In this document: in pieces, positions 1 through 9,935 of the stretch
How the letters are laid out: the number at the start of each line of letters is the position of its first letter
Numbering within the stretch: position 1 is the first letter of the stretch
Assembly (NCBI GenBank): GCA_018402485.1
Contig: JAGYIY010000001.1
Coordinates: 280,001-344,000, forward strand
Direction of reading: 5' to 3'
Source: Roseivirga sp.
GTDB lineage: Bacteria > Bacteroidota > Bacteroidia > Cytophagales > Cyclobacteriaceae
DNA length: 64,000 bases
Position numbers and translations under genes: made by a program
The notes under the pieces: generated by a model
Told to the model about the DNA's origin: nothing
Databases searched by the model: none
The model's input: only the letters and a program-made list of their open reading frames with translations

Positions 1-63
1 TGACAGGCATACGATTATTTTAAAATGTAAATATACTAGACTTTCTGGTAAGATGATGCAGGG

Positions 64-2283
64 TTAGTCTAGATGTGAAGCATCTTGACGATTTACCCTC
101 ATAACACCTTGTACCTTTTCTAATTTTTTAATTAACTGATCCAAATGCTTTGTGTTATTCACATAAAGCCAAATTTGGCCATCGAAAATTCCTGTTTCTG
201 TATCAATTACAATGGACCTCATATTGACCTTCAATTCATTCGAAATGATATCTGTAACATCTCTCATCAGTCCTACACGGTCTGTTCCAATAATCCTCAA
301 AACGGCCAAAAATGCATTTTGTTGTTGCGACATCCATTTGGACTTTACAATTCGGTTACCATGTCTGGACAAGAGTTCAGGGGCATTTGGACAGGATGTA
401 CGGTGGATTTTAATCCCTTCATTAACGGTTACAAACCCAAAAACATCGTCTCCCGGTATCGGATTACAGCATTTAGCAAACCGGTAATCCAACACATCTA
501 AATCCTCACCAATCAAAAGTATATCTTGGTCAAGCTTTTTGGTCTTACTCAAATCATCAGAAAATTGGGTTGGAGGTCTTTTGGGTTGATTGATTTTTTG
601 TCTTTCCTTTTTGAACTCTTTGAAGTTCTTGATTTTGGTGGCATCAATCTGGCCCTTGCCTACCTTGTAATAAAAATCACTAACTGTTTTTTCCTCAAAG
701 TACGCCCTTAATTGATTTACAACATCACTGTTAAAATCAACCTTTATCTGTTTTAGTTTTCTGGCTACAATCTCTCTTCCGTCTGCAATCGATTCTTTTT
801 TCACCTCCTTCAGACTATCTTTAATTTTTGACTTTGCCTTTGAGGTTACCGCAAAACGAAGCCAGTCTTCATTGGGCTTTTGTTTGTTCGAGGTGAGGAT
901 TTCTATTTGATCGCCATTGTTTAAGACATAGTTGATAGGAACCAATTTGTTATTGACTTTAGCTCCCAGACATTTAGCTCCTACATCTGTATGAATATCG
1001 AAAGCAAAATCTAGGGCAGTACTGCCACTGGGTAATATTTTCAAGTCACCTTTTGGAGTAAACACAAACACCTCTTCTTGAAATAAGTTGGCTCTAAAAT
1101 CGTCAACAAACTCGATGGCATTCATATCGTTTTGTTCTAATACGTCACGCACTTTGTGAATCCACGCTTCTAACCCCGACTCGTGGGCTTGTTGCATTCC
1201 ATCTTTGTATTTCCAATGGGCTGCATATCCTTTTTCTGCAATATCATTCATGCGCTTGGTACGTATTTGTACTTCTACCCAACGCCCTTTTCTACTCATA
1301 ACTGTGGTATGCAATGATTCATATCCATTGGCTTTTGGAGTACTTACCCAATCGCGGAGACGATCAGGATTTGGTGTGTAGAAATCTGTCACGATGGAGT
1401 ACACTTGCCAGCAAGCTGCTTTTTCCTGCTCAAGAGGTGTGTCTAGCACAATTCTCACAGCAAACAAATCATATACCTGTTCAAAAGGAATGTCTTGGGT
1501 TTTCATTTTGTTCCAAATGGAATAAATGGATTTGGGTCTTCCTTTCACTTCAAATTGTAAACCTGTTTTGTAGATTTCATCCATGATAGGATTCATGAAG
1601 TTCCGAATGAAACGGGTGCGAGAACCCTTATTTTCAGCGATCTTATTTTGAATATCTTCGTATACCTCGGGTTCTGAATATTTTAACCAAAGGTCTTCTA
1701 GTTCAGATTTGATGGCATATAATCCTAACCTGTGCGCTAAAGGAGCGTAAAGGTAAATGGTTTCTGAAATGATTTTTAGTTGCTTATGCCTTGGCATGCT
1801 GTCCAGGGTCCGCATATTGTGCAATCGATCTGCTAATTTCACTAAAATCACACGCACATCTTCTGAGAGTGTGAGTAACATTTTTCTAAAATTTTCTGCC
1901 TGCTGTGAGCTGCCGTAATCAAATACACCTGAAATTTTGGTCAATCCATCAATGATTTTGGCAATCTTTTTACCGAACTGCTCTTCAATTTGCTCAAGTT
2001 CAATCTCGGTATCCTCTACCACATCGTGAAGCAAGGCAGCCACAATGGAGGTGGTACCTAATCCGATTTCATCAACACATATTTCTGCAACAGAGAGGGG
2101 GTGATAGATGTATGGCTCACCAGACTTTCTTCGCATTTCTTTGTGCGCCTCAACTGAAAGGGCAAAAGCAGCCTTTATTTGCTTTGCATCATTATCTTTT
2201 AGAAAAGGTTTTGCTTTGCGCAAAAGCCTGCGATACCTCCTTAGAATTTCGTTCCTTTCTGCCGCTACATCAACTTCTACCAT
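64..2283 (-). CDS. rel: Bifunctional (p)ppGpp synthetase/hydrolase (RelA/SpoT family)
   Basis: Stringent-response enzyme that makes and degrades (p)ppGpp. The hydrolase HD domain is intact, with the HDxxED motif in ALLHDVVEDT. The synthetase domain shows GRPKSIYSIW and YDLFAVRIV. A TGS domain (VFTPKGDLKILPSGSTALDF), a conserved CC pair (RFAKCCNPIPGDD) and a C-terminal ACT domain follow. This is the full long-Rel layout of about 740 residues. The frame is open upstream to 2349, but relatives begin with a sequence like MVEVD..ERNEILRRYRRLL, so the ATG at 2283 is preferred; ATGs further upstream are possible. It is transcribed alone, divergent from the tRNA-Leu/tig cluster. Because both active sites look intact, a bifunctional Rel is more likely than a synthetase-only RelA. 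Confidence 0.95.
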   Translation of the reverse strand: MVEVDVAAERNEILRRYRRLLRKAKPFLKDNDAKQIKAAFALSVEAHKEMRRKSGEPYIYHPLSVAEICVDEIGLGTTSIVAALLHDVVEDTEIELEQIEEQFGKKIAKIIDGLTKISGVFDYGSSQQAENFRKMLLTLSEDVRVILVKLADRLHNMRTLDSMPRHKQLKIISETIYLYAPLAHRLGLYAIKSELEDLWLKYSEPEVYEDIQNKIAENKGSRTRFIRNFMNPIMDEIYKTGLQFEVKGRPKSIYSIWNKMKTQDIPFEQVYDLFAVRIVLDTPLEQEKAACWQVYSIVTDFYTPNPDRLRDWVSTPKANGYESLHTTVMSRKGRWVEVQIRTKRMNDIAEKGYAAHWKYKDGMQQAHESGLEAWIHKVRDVLEQNDMNAIEFVDDFRANLFQEEVFVFTPKGDLKILPSGSTALDFAFDIHTDVGAKCLGAKVNNKLVPINYVLNNGDQIEILTSNKQKPNEDWLRFAVTSKAKSKIKDSLKEVKKESIADGREIVARKLKQIKVDFNSDVVNQLRAYFEEKTVSDFYYKVGKGQIDATKIKNFKEFKKERQKINQPKRPPTQFSDDLSKTKKLDQDILLIGEDLDVLDYRFAKCCNPIPGDDVFGFVTVNEGIKIHRTSCPNAPELLSRHGNRIVKSKWMSQQQNAFLAVLRIIGTDRVGLMRDVTDIISNELKVNMRSIVIDTETGIFDGQIWLYVNNTKHLDQLIKKLEKVQGVMRVNRQDASHLD

Positions 2284-2709
2284 ATCTCTTTGACCGACTT
2301 TATACATTCTTCTACCTAAAGCACCCATTTCAACTTTGCGGTATATCAAAAATCAGAATACGCACTAAGGGCTTTTGGGTAAAAATACAAATTAAAAAGT
2401 ACGAAAACAGTATATGAAATCAATGATTTTTTCCCGTAACAGACAAAATAGATGAACGCTCGATTGTAAAAGAAAAAAGACATTTGAAGGCCGCCATTCA
2501 CCTAGATGACCTGAAACTTTATGGCATGAATCGCTAAATATTTTTTTAAGGTCAAGGCGTTGTAATAAAAATCTTTTCAACTATCTTTGCAGTCCTTTAA
2601 TAAACACTCTTGTAAAAGTGTTTTTTCAAGGGTTTCTGCCGAGGCAGTATGTGACATTTTAAAGTCACGAAGAATAAAAGAACATCTAAGATGTTCTGAC
2701 AACAGTTAA
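2284..2709. other. Intergenic region between rel and tRNA-Leu
   Basis: This AT-rich stretch lies between divergent rel and tRNA-Leu. No convincing protein gene is seen. It holds the tRNA-Leu promoter and a short hairpin at 2602-2623 (AAACACT/AGTGTTT followed by Ts) in the leader upstream of the tRNA. Upstream in-frame codons of rel occupy its left edge. Confidence 0.6.
2558..2589 (+). promoter_or_regulatory. Bacteroidota-type promoter for tRNA-Leu
   Basis: GTTG at 2558-2561 and TATCTTTG at 2582-2589 are separated by 20 bases. This matches the Bacteroidota sigma consensus TTTG-N19/20-TAnnTTTG. It points toward the tRNA-Leu gene about 120 bp downstream. Prediction from sequence only. Confidence 0.6.
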
Positions 2710-2791
2710 GCGGATGTGGCGAAATTGGTAGACGCACTAGACTTAGGATCTAGCGCCTCAGGGCATGGGGGTTCGAGTCCCTCCATCCGCA
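2710..2791 (+). tRNA. tRNA-Leu (anticodon UAG)
   Basis: Acceptor stem GCGGATG pairs with CATCCGC, with discriminator A at 2791. The anticodon stem CTAGA/TCTAG encloses loop CTTAGGA with anticodon TAG at 2744-2746. A long variable arm typical of class II tRNA-Leu and the T arm GGGTTCGAGTCCC are present. No CCA is encoded. A terminator follows directly. Confidence 0.97.
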
Positions 2792-2798
2792 CAAAACG

Positions 2799-2831
2799 AA
2801 CCCTCTGTCGAAAGATTAGAGGGTTTTTATT
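2799..2831 (+). terminator. Rho-independent terminator after tRNA-Leu
   Basis: Stem AACCCTCT (2799-2806) pairs with AGAGGGTT (2818-2825) around an 11-base loop and is followed by a T-rich run. It lies between the tRNA and tig, so tig may depend partly on readthrough. Confidence 0.75.
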
Positions 2832-2852
2832 TTAAACCAAAATCGTAGCGCA

Positions 2853-4184
2853 TTGAACATTACATTAGAAAAGCAACAATCTAACGAAGCTTCCATCAAA
2901 GTCTCTCTTCAGCCCGAAGATTATCAATCTCAAGTGGATAAGAAGGTCAAGGATTACAGCAAGCAAGCCCAAGTAAAAGGTTTTCGACCCGGAAAAGTGC
3001 CCGTAGGATTGATTCAAAAAATGTATGGTAAATCGATTTTAGTCGAGGAAATCAATGATATTGTCAGCAAAGCCCTTCAAAACCATATTAAGGAAAACCA
3101 CATTCAAATTTTGGGTGAACCTATCCCAGATCAACAATCTTTTGAATCGATAGATTGGGAAACACAGGAAAGTTTTGACTTTACGTACCGCATAGGTTTG
3201 GTGGATGATTTTGAAGTTGACCTTTCGAAAAAACTTAAACTCACACACTACGAGATTGAGGTCAATGATAAAGTGATTGATGAAACCGTTGTCAATCTTA
3301 AGGAGCAATTCAGTAGTATGATTAACCCTGAGTTGAGTGAAAGTGGAGATATTCTATTTGGCACCCTAACACAAAAAAAGGGAGACATTGAAAACGACAC
3401 GACCATAGACCCTGTTGATTTAACAAAAACGAACGCTAAGAAGTTGGTCGGACAAAAACCAGGAGATTGTTTGGACATAGATTTATCCTCTTTTTACAAG
3501 GATCAAGAAAAAATAGCTACCCTTCTCAACAAGACCATAGAAGAAATTGAGGGTCAGGACATGAAATTTACTTTTGAGGTAAAAAATGTTAACCGCAAGG
3601 TTCCGGCAGAGGTAAATCAAGCGTTATTTGATAAAACGTTTGGTCCGGATAACGTTAAAACAGAAGAGGAATTTAGGGCAAAAATTGCTGATACCGTAAG
3701 TGAAAACTATCAGCGCGAAACAGAGTCCTGGTTGAATAAAACAGTACAAGACACCCTCTTAGAAAAAACCAAAATCACCTTACCTGAAAATTTCCTCAAG
3801 GATTGGTTAAAATTATCTAGTGAAGGCAAGGTAACAGATGCTGATCTAGACAACGAGTTTGACCTCTATGCTAATCAGCTCAAATGGAACTTGATTTCGA
3901 ATAAGATTGCTGAGAAAAATGAACTTAAAACTGAGCATGAAGATATCTTGGCAGCCACAAGAAAAATGATAGAAGCACAGTTTCAAGGGAGTGGCTTGGG
4001 TCAGATGGTAGATCAGATGGATTCTTTTGTAGAACACTACTTACAGGGAGAAAAAGGTCAGAACTACATGAAAATGGCAGAGCAGGTTCAAGAAGAAAAA
4101 GTATTGGACTTTATTAAATCTGCCGCAACCTTGAATGAGAAAAAGATATCTTTAGATAAATTCAAAGAGATTGTAGGTGCATAG
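2853..4184 (+). CDS. tig: Trigger factor (ribosome-associated chaperone)
   Basis: Chaperone that binds the ribosome exit tunnel and nascent chains. The N-terminal ribosome-binding signature GFRPGKVP is visible near residue 43. A PPIase-like middle domain and a long helical C-terminal domain follow. Its 443 residues match the family. The only start that keeps the conserved N-terminus (MNITLEKQQSNEASIKVSLQ) is TTG at 2853, so a non-ATG start is inferred. It is followed by clpP and clpX, the usual bacterial gene order. Confidence 0.93.
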   Translation: MNITLEKQQSNEASIKVSLQPEDYQSQVDKKVKDYSKQAQVKGFRPGKVPVGLIQKMYGKSILVEEINDIVSKALQNHIKENHIQILGEPIPDQQSFESIDWETQESFDFTYRIGLVDDFEVDLSKKLKLTHYEIEVNDKVIDETVVNLKEQFSSMINPELSESGDILFGTLTQKKGDIENDTTIDPVDLTKTNAKKLVGQKPGDCLDIDLSSFYKDQEKIATLLNKTIEEIEGQDMKFTFEVKNVNRKVPAEVNQALFDKTFGPDNVKTEEEFRAKIADTVSENYQRETESWLNKTVQDTLLEKTKITLPENFLKDWLKLSSEGKVTDADLDNEFDLYANQLKWNLISNKIAEKNELKTEHEDILAATRKMIEAQFQGSGLGQMVDQMDSFVEHYLQGEKGQNYMKMAEQVQEEKVLDFIKSAATLNEKKISLDKFKEIVGA

Positions 4185-4216
4185 TGCGAACCTTTTTGAA
4201 TCGGACTTGTTCTAAG

Positions 4217-4242
4217 AAAGCCTTAGCATTAAGGCTTTTTTT
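4217..4242 (+). terminator. Terminator between tig and clpP
   Basis: A perfect 9-bp stem AAAGCCTTA (4217-4225) / TAAGGCTTT (4230-4238) with tetraloop GCAT is followed by a run of Ts. It partly separates tig from clpPX. A -7-like box TAGCTTTG at 4244-4251, 22 bp before the clpP ATG, suggests that clpPX has its own promoter, although no clear -33 box is seen. Confidence 0.75.
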
Positions 4243-4273
4243 ATAGCTTTGTTCTTAACACAGAAAAACTCAG

Positions 4274-4942
4274 ATGAATAATAAAGAAGAATTCCGGAAA
4301 TACGCTATCCACAATCAAGGAGTAAGTGGTTCGCAAATTGATTCCTATGCGAATCGCATTGAAAACATGACCCGTTCTGTTATTGAAGAAAGACCTACTC
4401 GCTTTGCCGAGATTGATGTTTTTTCCCGATTGATCATGGATCGGATTATTTTTCTAGGCATGGGAGTTGATGATAACATTGCCAATATCATTACTGCTCA
4501 GTTACTTTTCCTAGAATCGGTCGATCCAAATAGAGATATTGTGATGTATATCAACAGTCCAGGTGGTTCGGTGTATGCAGGTCTTGGTATTTATGATACC
4601 ATGCAATTTGTGAAACCCGAAGTAGCTACCATTTGTACCGGACTAGCTGCTTCGATGGGTGCTGTTCTATTGGCAGGTGGAGCCGCCAAGAAGCGCTCAG
4701 CTTTAAAGCATTCTCGTATCATGATTCACCAACCTATGAGCGGGATGCAAGGGCAAGCCTCAGACATGGAGATATCATTAAAGCAAACCCTTGAGGTAAA
4801 AAAGGACTTGTACAATATTCTAGCTGAACATTCTGGCAAAACTTACAAGCAAATAGAGAAAGATTCGGATCGCGACTTTTGGATGCGCGCTGAAGAAGCA
4901 AAAACTTATGGCCTTATTGATGAGGTCCTAACCCGTAAATAA
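4274..4942 (+). CDS. clpP: ATP-dependent Clp protease proteolytic subunit ClpP
   Basis: Serine protease that forms the barrel of ClpXP. The catalytic triad is readable: Ser127 in GLAASMGA, His152 in MIHQPMSG and Asp201 in the DRDFWM stretch. It has 222 residues with a short N-terminal propeptide-like region, as in Bacteroidota ClpP. It lies 6 bp upstream of clpX, so the two are co-transcribed. Confidence 0.97.
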   Translation: MNNKEEFRKYAIHNQGVSGSQIDSYANRIENMTRSVIEERPTRFAEIDVFSRLIMDRIIFLGMGVDDNIANIITAQLLFLESVDPNRDIVMYINSPGGSVYAGLGIYDTMQFVKPEVATICTGLAASMGAVLLAGGAAKKRSALKHSRIMIHQPMSGMQGQASDMEISLKQTLEVKKDLYNILAEHSGKTYKQIEKDSDRDFWMRAEEAKTYGLIDEVLTRK

Positions 4943-4948
4943 AGCAAT

Positions 4949-6178
4949 ATGTCGACAGAAGTAACTTGTTCGTTTTGTGGTAGAAATAAGAAAGATGTTG
5001 ACCTGATGATTTCGGGCATTCATGCCCACATCTGCAATCATTGCATTACACAGGCCAATCAAATCCTTGCTGAAGAACTAAAAACGAAGTCTGTCGAAGA
5101 GCAACCCAAGTTTAATTTGATTAAACCGGTTGACATGAAAAAATATCTTAATCAGTATGTGGTAGGGCAAGACGAAGCCAAAAAAGTGATATCCGTTGCT
5201 GTTTACAATCATTTCAAAAGGCTTAACCAGAAACAGTCTGATGATGATGTAGTCATTGAAAAGTCTAACATCATTATGGTTGGGCAAACAGGTACGGGTA
5301 AAACTTATATTGCCAAAACTTTAGCCAAAATCCTTCAAGTTCCTTTTTGTATTGCAGATGCAACAGTGCTCACAGAGGCAGGTTATGTTGGTGAAGACGT
5401 AGAAAGTATATTGACGCGCTTACTTCAGGCAGCAAATTACGATGTAGAGGCAGCCGAGAGAGGTATCATTTACATTGATGAATTAGATAAAATTGCCCGT
5501 AAATCCGACAACCCTTCCATTACACGAGATGTGAGTGGAGAGGGTGTACAACAGGCACTCTTGAAATTATTGGAAGGGACAGCCGTGAATGTGCCACCAC
5601 AAGGGGGGCGTAAGCATCCCGACCAAAAAATGATTTCTGTGAATACAGACAATATTTTATTCATTTGTGGTGGAGCCTTCGATGGTATTGAAAGACATAT
5701 TGCCAACAGATTGAATACACAACCTTTGGGTTTTTCTGTAAAAGCCGATGACGAACTCGTGGTTGACAAGGAAAATTTACATCAGTACATCAATGCTCAA
5801 GATTTAAAGCAATTTGGTTTAATACCTGAGCTTATTGGACGCTTACCCATCGTAACACACCTCAATCCGCTGACGACAGATATTTTAAAAAGCATTCTGA
5901 CCGATCCTAAAAATGCTTTAATCAAGCAGTACACTAAACTGTTTGCTATGGAAAACAAAGAGCTAACTTTTACGAATGATGCCCTAGACTACATCGTTGA
6001 AAAAGCCCTAGACTTTCAACTAGGTGCCAGAGGATTGCGCTCAATATGTGAGGTCATAATGATGGATGCTATGTTTGAACTTCCTTCGGATACCCAAACA
6101 AAATCCATTAGGATTGATAAAGAATATGCCCAAAAGGAATTTGAAAAATCTAAATTCAAAAAGCTCAAAGTAGCTTAG
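4949..6178 (+). CDS. clpX: ATP-dependent Clp protease ATP-binding subunit ClpX
   Basis: AAA+ unfoldase partner of ClpP. The N-terminal zinc-binding domain has Cys7, Cys10, Cys29 and Cys32. Walker A is GQTGTGKT near residue 112 and Walker B is IIYIDELDK. The ClpP-docking loop appears as LGF (PLGFS) where many species have IGF. It has 409 residues. Its end overlaps the convergent queD-like gene by 4 bp. Confidence 0.97.
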   Translation: MSTEVTCSFCGRNKKDVDLMISGIHAHICNHCITQANQILAEELKTKSVEEQPKFNLIKPVDMKKYLNQYVVGQDEAKKVISVAVYNHFKRLNQKQSDDDVVIEKSNIIMVGQTGTGKTYIAKTLAKILQVPFCIADATVLTEAGYVGEDVESILTRLLQAANYDVEAAERGIIYIDELDKIARKSDNPSITRDVSGEGVQQALLKLLEGTAVNVPPQGGRKHPDQKMISVNTDNILFICGGAFDGIERHIANRLNTQPLGFSVKADDELVVDKENLHQYINAQDLKQFGLIPELIGRLPIVTHLNPLTTDILKSILTDPKNALIKQYTKLFAMENKELTFTNDALDYIVEKALDFQLGARGLRSICEVIMMDAMFELPSDTQTKSIRIDKEYAQKEFEKSKFKKLKVA

Positions 6179-6597
6179 GCCTCTCCAAAATATTCTACAA
6201 AATTTCTGGGTGTCTCATATAGTTTAAGGCTATACAGTTCTCCTTGGGGCGTTATGGCCTTAATCTCTGGCGCCAAAATCTTCCAAATTTCTATTACCAA
6301 GATTTCGCAGCTAGCCATTTTTCCTTCCAGAAAGTCTACATCTAAGTTCAGGTTTTTATGGTCTAACCGATCTACTATTTTTTCTTTAATGATGTGAGAT
6401 AGGGCTTTCAAATCTACCACGAATCCGGTCTCTGCATCTGGAATACCCTTTACCGTGGTAATGAGTTCAAAGTTATGTCCATGCCAATTGGTATTGGCGC
6501 AAGGACCAAACACTTCTTTGTTCTTTTCGTCCGTCCAAGCGGGGTTGTACAATTTATGTGCCGCATTAAAATGCTCTTTTCTACTTACGTAAACCAT
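6175..6597 (-). CDS. queD: 6-carboxytetrahydropterin synthase / 6-pyruvoyl-tetrahydropterin synthase family
   Basis: Small T-fold enzyme expected to convert dihydroneopterin triphosphate to 6-carboxytetrahydropterin in queuosine synthesis. Zinc-ligand histidines are visible in HFNAAHKL and WHGHNFEL. A candidate catalytic Cys is in FGPCANTNW, and the C-terminal Glu motif is [12 protein letters not shown]. It has 140 residues. It is convergent with clpX. Family members can instead make biopterin, so the queD role is inferred; queG lies elsewhere in the window (47895-48830), which supports a queuosine pathway. Confidence 0.82.
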   Translation of the reverse strand: MVYVSRKEHFNAAHKLYNPAWTDEKNKEVFGPCANTNWHGHNFELITTVKGIPDAETGFVVDLKALSHIIKEKIVDRLDHKNLNLDVDFLEGKMASCEILVIEIWKILAPEIKAITPQGELYSLKLYETPRNFVEYFGEA

Positions 6598-6679
6598 ATG
6601 AAACTCTCAAAACTGGGTGTAAATATAAGGGTTTTAATACTAGTGGTCAGTGAGTTAATCACTTATTCACTTCTTATTT

Positions 6680-7837
6680 TTAAAGAAATTTCAGGCAAAC
6701 AGGTGTTGGAACCGAAAGCTCATGACCTGTTTCTGTGAGTAATCCTGTTTTTTGATCTATGGCAAAGGTAATGATGGCGTCTGAATCTTGATTCGCTACC
6801 AATAAAAACTTTCCAGTTGGGTCAATCACAAAATCACGTGGTGTTTTTCCAAAGGTAGATTGATGACCTATTTTTGCCAGTTCTCCTGCCTTACCAATTC
6901 TAAAAATTACAATTTCGTTGATTTCTCCTCTATTAGAGGCGTAAAGGTACTTACCATTCGGATGTACTTTTATTGCTGCACTTGCAGGCTCTCTATGATC
7001 TCCATCTTGCTGCGTACTCACCATTTGAATGTTACCAATAAAGGTGCTCGAATCTGTTAAGGCTGTAACCTCAATCGTTCCGATCAATTCATTCAACACA
7101 TACACAATGTCTCGTTCTGGGTGAAAAGCCATGTGCCTCGGTCCCGACATTTTCGGATCGATATCAAAAAATTCAACTTCATTCAATGTCATAGAAGCTG
7201 AATCCAAATCATATCGATAGATTTTATCAGCACCCAAATCTACTGCAAAAACATAGCCCTTTTTAGTATGTTGAACGATCTGATGGGCGTGAGGTGCCTC
7301 TTGTCGCGGGTGAGTCGAACTTCCTTGGTGTTTTTTATAATCTGCGTAGGAGCCTAAGCTGCCATCGTCCATGATAGGATATAAAACCACACTTCCACCC
7401 ACATAATTAGCCGCCATTACGAACTGTCCTTGGTTATCAACGGAAATATGGCAAGGATACTGTCCCACGCTGGAGACTTGATTCAATACTTTGAGATCAT
7501 GCGTTTCAGGAGTATACTCAAAAGCCGTGAGCGTAGCGAAATTATCACCCCCATCAAATTCGTTGACCGCATAAACTTGATGGCCGTTTGGATGAACGGC
7601 CAGATAAGAAGGACTTAATACAGATTCAGAGGTATTTAAATATTTTAAAGCTCCAGTAAGCGTATCCATTTCAAACACATAAACCCCCTCACCTTTTCCA
7701 TCAACATGGGCTTCTTTTTGCGTGTACGTTCCCACAAAAAGAATAGGATTACGGGCTTCTTCATCCGCATTATTATTTTTCATGTCACAGGCACTGAGCA
7801 TAAAAATGGAAAGGATCGTCGTTAGAAGTCGAAACAT
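6680..7837 (-). CDS. Lactonase-family seven-bladed beta-propeller lipoprotein (YbhE-like)
   Basis: The sequence resembles the 6-phosphogluconolactonase/YbhE propeller family, with repeats such as SYLAVHPNGHQVYAVNE, HPNGKYLYASNR and DPTGKFLLVANQ. An N-terminal signal with lipobox LSAC (MFRLLTTILSIFMLSACD) predicts an exported lipoprotein, so a cytosolic pentose-phosphate role is unlikely. The start is placed at ATG 7837, because the extra upstream residues would push the signal peptide inward. ATG overlaps the TAA of the upstream threonine aldolase gene (TAATG), indicating translational coupling. Substrate unknown. Confidence 0.85.
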   Translation of the reverse strand: MFRLLTTILSIFMLSACDMKNNNADEEARNPILFVGTYTQKEAHVDGKGEGVYVFEMDTLTGALKYLNTSESVLSPSYLAVHPNGHQVYAVNEFDGGDNFATLTAFEYTPETHDLKVLNQVSSVGQYPCHISVDNQGQFVMAANYVGGSVVLYPIMDDGSLGSYADYKKHQGSSTHPRQEAPHAHQIVQHTKKGYVFAVDLGADKIYRYDLDSASMTLNEVEFFDIDPKMSGPRHMAFHPERDIVYVLNELIGTIEVTALTDSSTFIGNIQMVSTQQDGDHREPASAAIKVHPNGKYLYASNRGEINEIVIFRIGKAGELAKIGHQSTFGKTPRDFVIDPTGKFLLVANQDSDAIITFAIDQKTGLLTETGHELSVPTPVCLKFL

Positions 7838-8850
7838 TACAGTGATTTTAGTACGTCCATCGTTTTTTGACAATCTGTTTCTGAAAAATCGAGATGTGTA
7901 ACGAACCTAATAAGCTGTGGACCAAAACCAAAAGCTAAAATGTTGTGACCTTTTAAGATTTGCAAAAAGGATTCATTGGTGTATTTATCGCCTAGTTCGA
8001 AAATTAAAATGTTGGTCTCGCAGGGGTAAACATGTTTCACATAATCGCAATTAGACAGTAATTCTGCCATTTGTTGTGCTCTTTTATGATCTTCCGAAAG
8101 GCGAGATCGGTTATTTTGCAATGCATAAAGTCCGGCAGCAGCAAGATAACCTGCTTGTCGCCAGGCACCTCCCATTACTTTTCTAATGCGTCTGGCCCTT
8201 TTGATTTGTTCAAAACTACCGAGCAGCAATGAGCCTACAGGAGCTCCTAAGCCTTTCGATAAGCAGACAGAAATGGTGTCGAATACTTCACCATAAGCTT
8301 TGGGCTTCTGCCCCGTAGCCTCTAGTGCATTAAATAATCTTGCGCCATCAAGGTGGAGGGCCAATCCATTCTCGTGACATACTTCTCTAATGGCATATAT
8401 TTCTTCAAAGTCATAGCAACTTCCACCACCTTTATTCATGGTATTTTCGAGCGAGACCATGCGTGAGACGGTAGCATGTACATCGTCTGGTTGAATGGCT
8501 GCTTGTACAGCTTTTGCCGTAATTCTCCCACGATCGCCTTCCAAAAGTTTCACAGAAGCTCCGGCATTCGACATAATCCCACCACTTTCATACAGATAAA
8601 TATGAGCGTATTTATGGCAAATCACTTCATCTTGTAGATTACAATGTAATCGAATACCAATTTGGTTGGTCATCGTTCCAGAAGCACAGAATAAAGCGGA
8701 ATCCATGCCAAAAAGTTCTGCTGTATACGACTCCAAGGCCACGACAGCAGGGTCTTCACCGAACATATCGTCACCCACTTTAGCTGACCACATGGCTTCA
8801 GCCATTTCTTTTCCCGGTCGTGTTACGGTATCACTCCTCAGATCAATCAT
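7837..8850 (-). CDS. ltaE: Low-specificity L-threonine aldolase (PLP enzyme)
   Basis: Fold-type I PLP enzyme that cleaves L-threonine/allo-threonine to glycine and acetaldehyde. The start MIDLRSDTVTRP is diagnostic. The PLP lysine is in SVCLSKGLGAPVGS, and LHLDGARLFNA supplies the PLP-ring aspartate. It has 337 residues, the normal length. Middle gene of a three-gene minus-strand operon: it overlaps the GDPD gene by 4 bp (ATGA) and the lactonase by 1 bp. The stereospecificity, and hence the symbol, is inferred. Confidence 0.9.
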   Translation of the reverse strand: MIDLRSDTVTRPGKEMAEAMWSAKVGDDMFGEDPAVVALESYTAELFGMDSALFCASGTMTNQIGIRLHCNLQDEVICHKYAHIYLYESGGIMSNAGASVKLLEGDRGRITAKAVQAAIQPDDVHATVSRMVSLENTMNKGGGSCYDFEEIYAIREVCHENGLALHLDGARLFNALEATGQKPKAYGEVFDTISVCLSKGLGAPVGSLLLGSFEQIKRARRIRKVMGGAWRQAGYLAAAGLYALQNNRSRLSEDHKRAQQMAELLSNCDYVKHVYPCETNILIFELGDKYTNESFLQILKGHNILAFGFGPQLIRFVTHLDFSETDCQKTMDVLKSL

Positions 8851-9788
8851 TCTTGAAAAAACTTAAATTTCGAACTTTGTGCCATTTCCTTGGGTAAAAT
8901 AGATTTTGCTGCTTCTAATGGACGATCTGTAGCTAAAATATCCGCACCAAGATTCACCCAGTCCCGATAGAGTTGATCCCCTTTTGTAGCCGCCTGTTGA
9001 TCTAAATTTCCCATCGTACCTAATATCGTAAAAATTCCTTTTTGGTGTAGCCAATCCAGATGTGACGGGTCTTTTTTTCCCACACCAACAAAAGCAATCA
9101 TATTTTGGTCTGGAATCCCTAGCCTCGCATGAGCCTCATAGGCCAGTTCATTCCCTAAACCTACAGAGATCATTAAGCGATTGTCTAAGTCATACACTTG
9201 CTTGGCGTCTTCAGCCCGATAGGTAATGATGGCGGCTGAACTGACGGTTCCTGTCGTTTTCACCAAGTCCACCACCAGATCGAAGGGAACTCCGCGTTTA
9301 ATATCTAGTGTAAATAAGGTTTTGTTTTTGAAGGTGAGCAAGGTTTTTTCTAGGGTTGGAATTTTGTAATTGGTCGTATCCCCATTATTATCCAATAAAT
9401 AAAAATCTTGGACCTGTTGCCAATATTTTTCGGAAAGTTTCCCTGAGCCTGTAGTCGTACGATTTAGCGTGTTATCATGTAGTAAGACAAGTACAGAATC
9501 GCGGGTCATGCCAATATCACATTCAATAATTGCATGGGTTTGAGACAAAACATTTTCAAAAGTTTCTATGGCATTTTCTGGGAAACCTGGGTAAGGCCCC
9601 CCGCGGTGAGCACTCACCAATGGAATGCGGTCGGGTGTCCAACGATAGAACGTATGAGATTCACCATCCGGAATAAAAATTTGATTCAGAGTTGATTCAG
9701 AAGCTTCACTTCTATGCCGGGTGTGGCACGAAAAGAGGAAGAGCAATAAAACTGACGAAGCAATAGATAAACCAAGTTTGAAGTTCAT
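8847..9788 (-). CDS. Glycerophosphodiester phosphodiesterase family lipoprotein
   Basis: TIM-barrel GDPD that hydrolyses glycerophosphodiesters to glycerol-3-phosphate and an alcohol. Motifs seen are SAHRGGPYPGFPENAIETF (catalytic His/Arg), ECDIGMTRDSVLVLLHDNTLNRTT (Glu/Asp metal ligands and His) and ILATDRPLEA at the C-terminus. The signal ends in lipobox LFSC, so it is probably a periplasm-facing lipoprotein. The start was moved from an open frame beginning at 9914 to ATG 9788, where the signal peptide begins. First gene of the operon with threonine aldolase and lactonase. Confidence 0.88.
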   Translation of the reverse strand: MNFKLGLSIASSVLLLFLFSCHTRHRSEASESTLNQIFIPDGESHTFYRWTPDRIPLVSAHRGGPYPGFPENAIETFENVLSQTHAIIECDIGMTRDSVLVLLHDNTLNRTTTGSGKLSEKYWQQVQDFYLLDNNGDTTNYKIPTLEKTLLTFKNKTLFTLDIKRGVPFDLVVDLVKTTGTVSSAAIITYRAEDAKQVYDLDNRLMISVGLGNELAYEAHARLGIPDQNMIAFVGVGKKDPSHLDWLHQKGIFTILGTMGNLDQQAATKGDQLYRDWVNLGADILATDRPLEAAKSILPKEMAQSSKFKFFQE

Positions 9789-9935
9789 ATGGAAATGTAG
9801 TAGGCTTTCTTGTGATGCGCAAGCAATTCTTAGGGAATGATGGTTAAAAAGTGATTGTTGGTGCAGTTTGCTTCCTGCACCGATTGTTCTCTGAAACATA
9901 AAAAATGCGAGCATCTCACAGCACCGAATCGCCTC

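Noticed and set aside
2392..2580. 62-residue minus-strand frame upstream of rel
   Set aside because: Lies in the promoter region between rel and tRNA-Leu, no conserved features.
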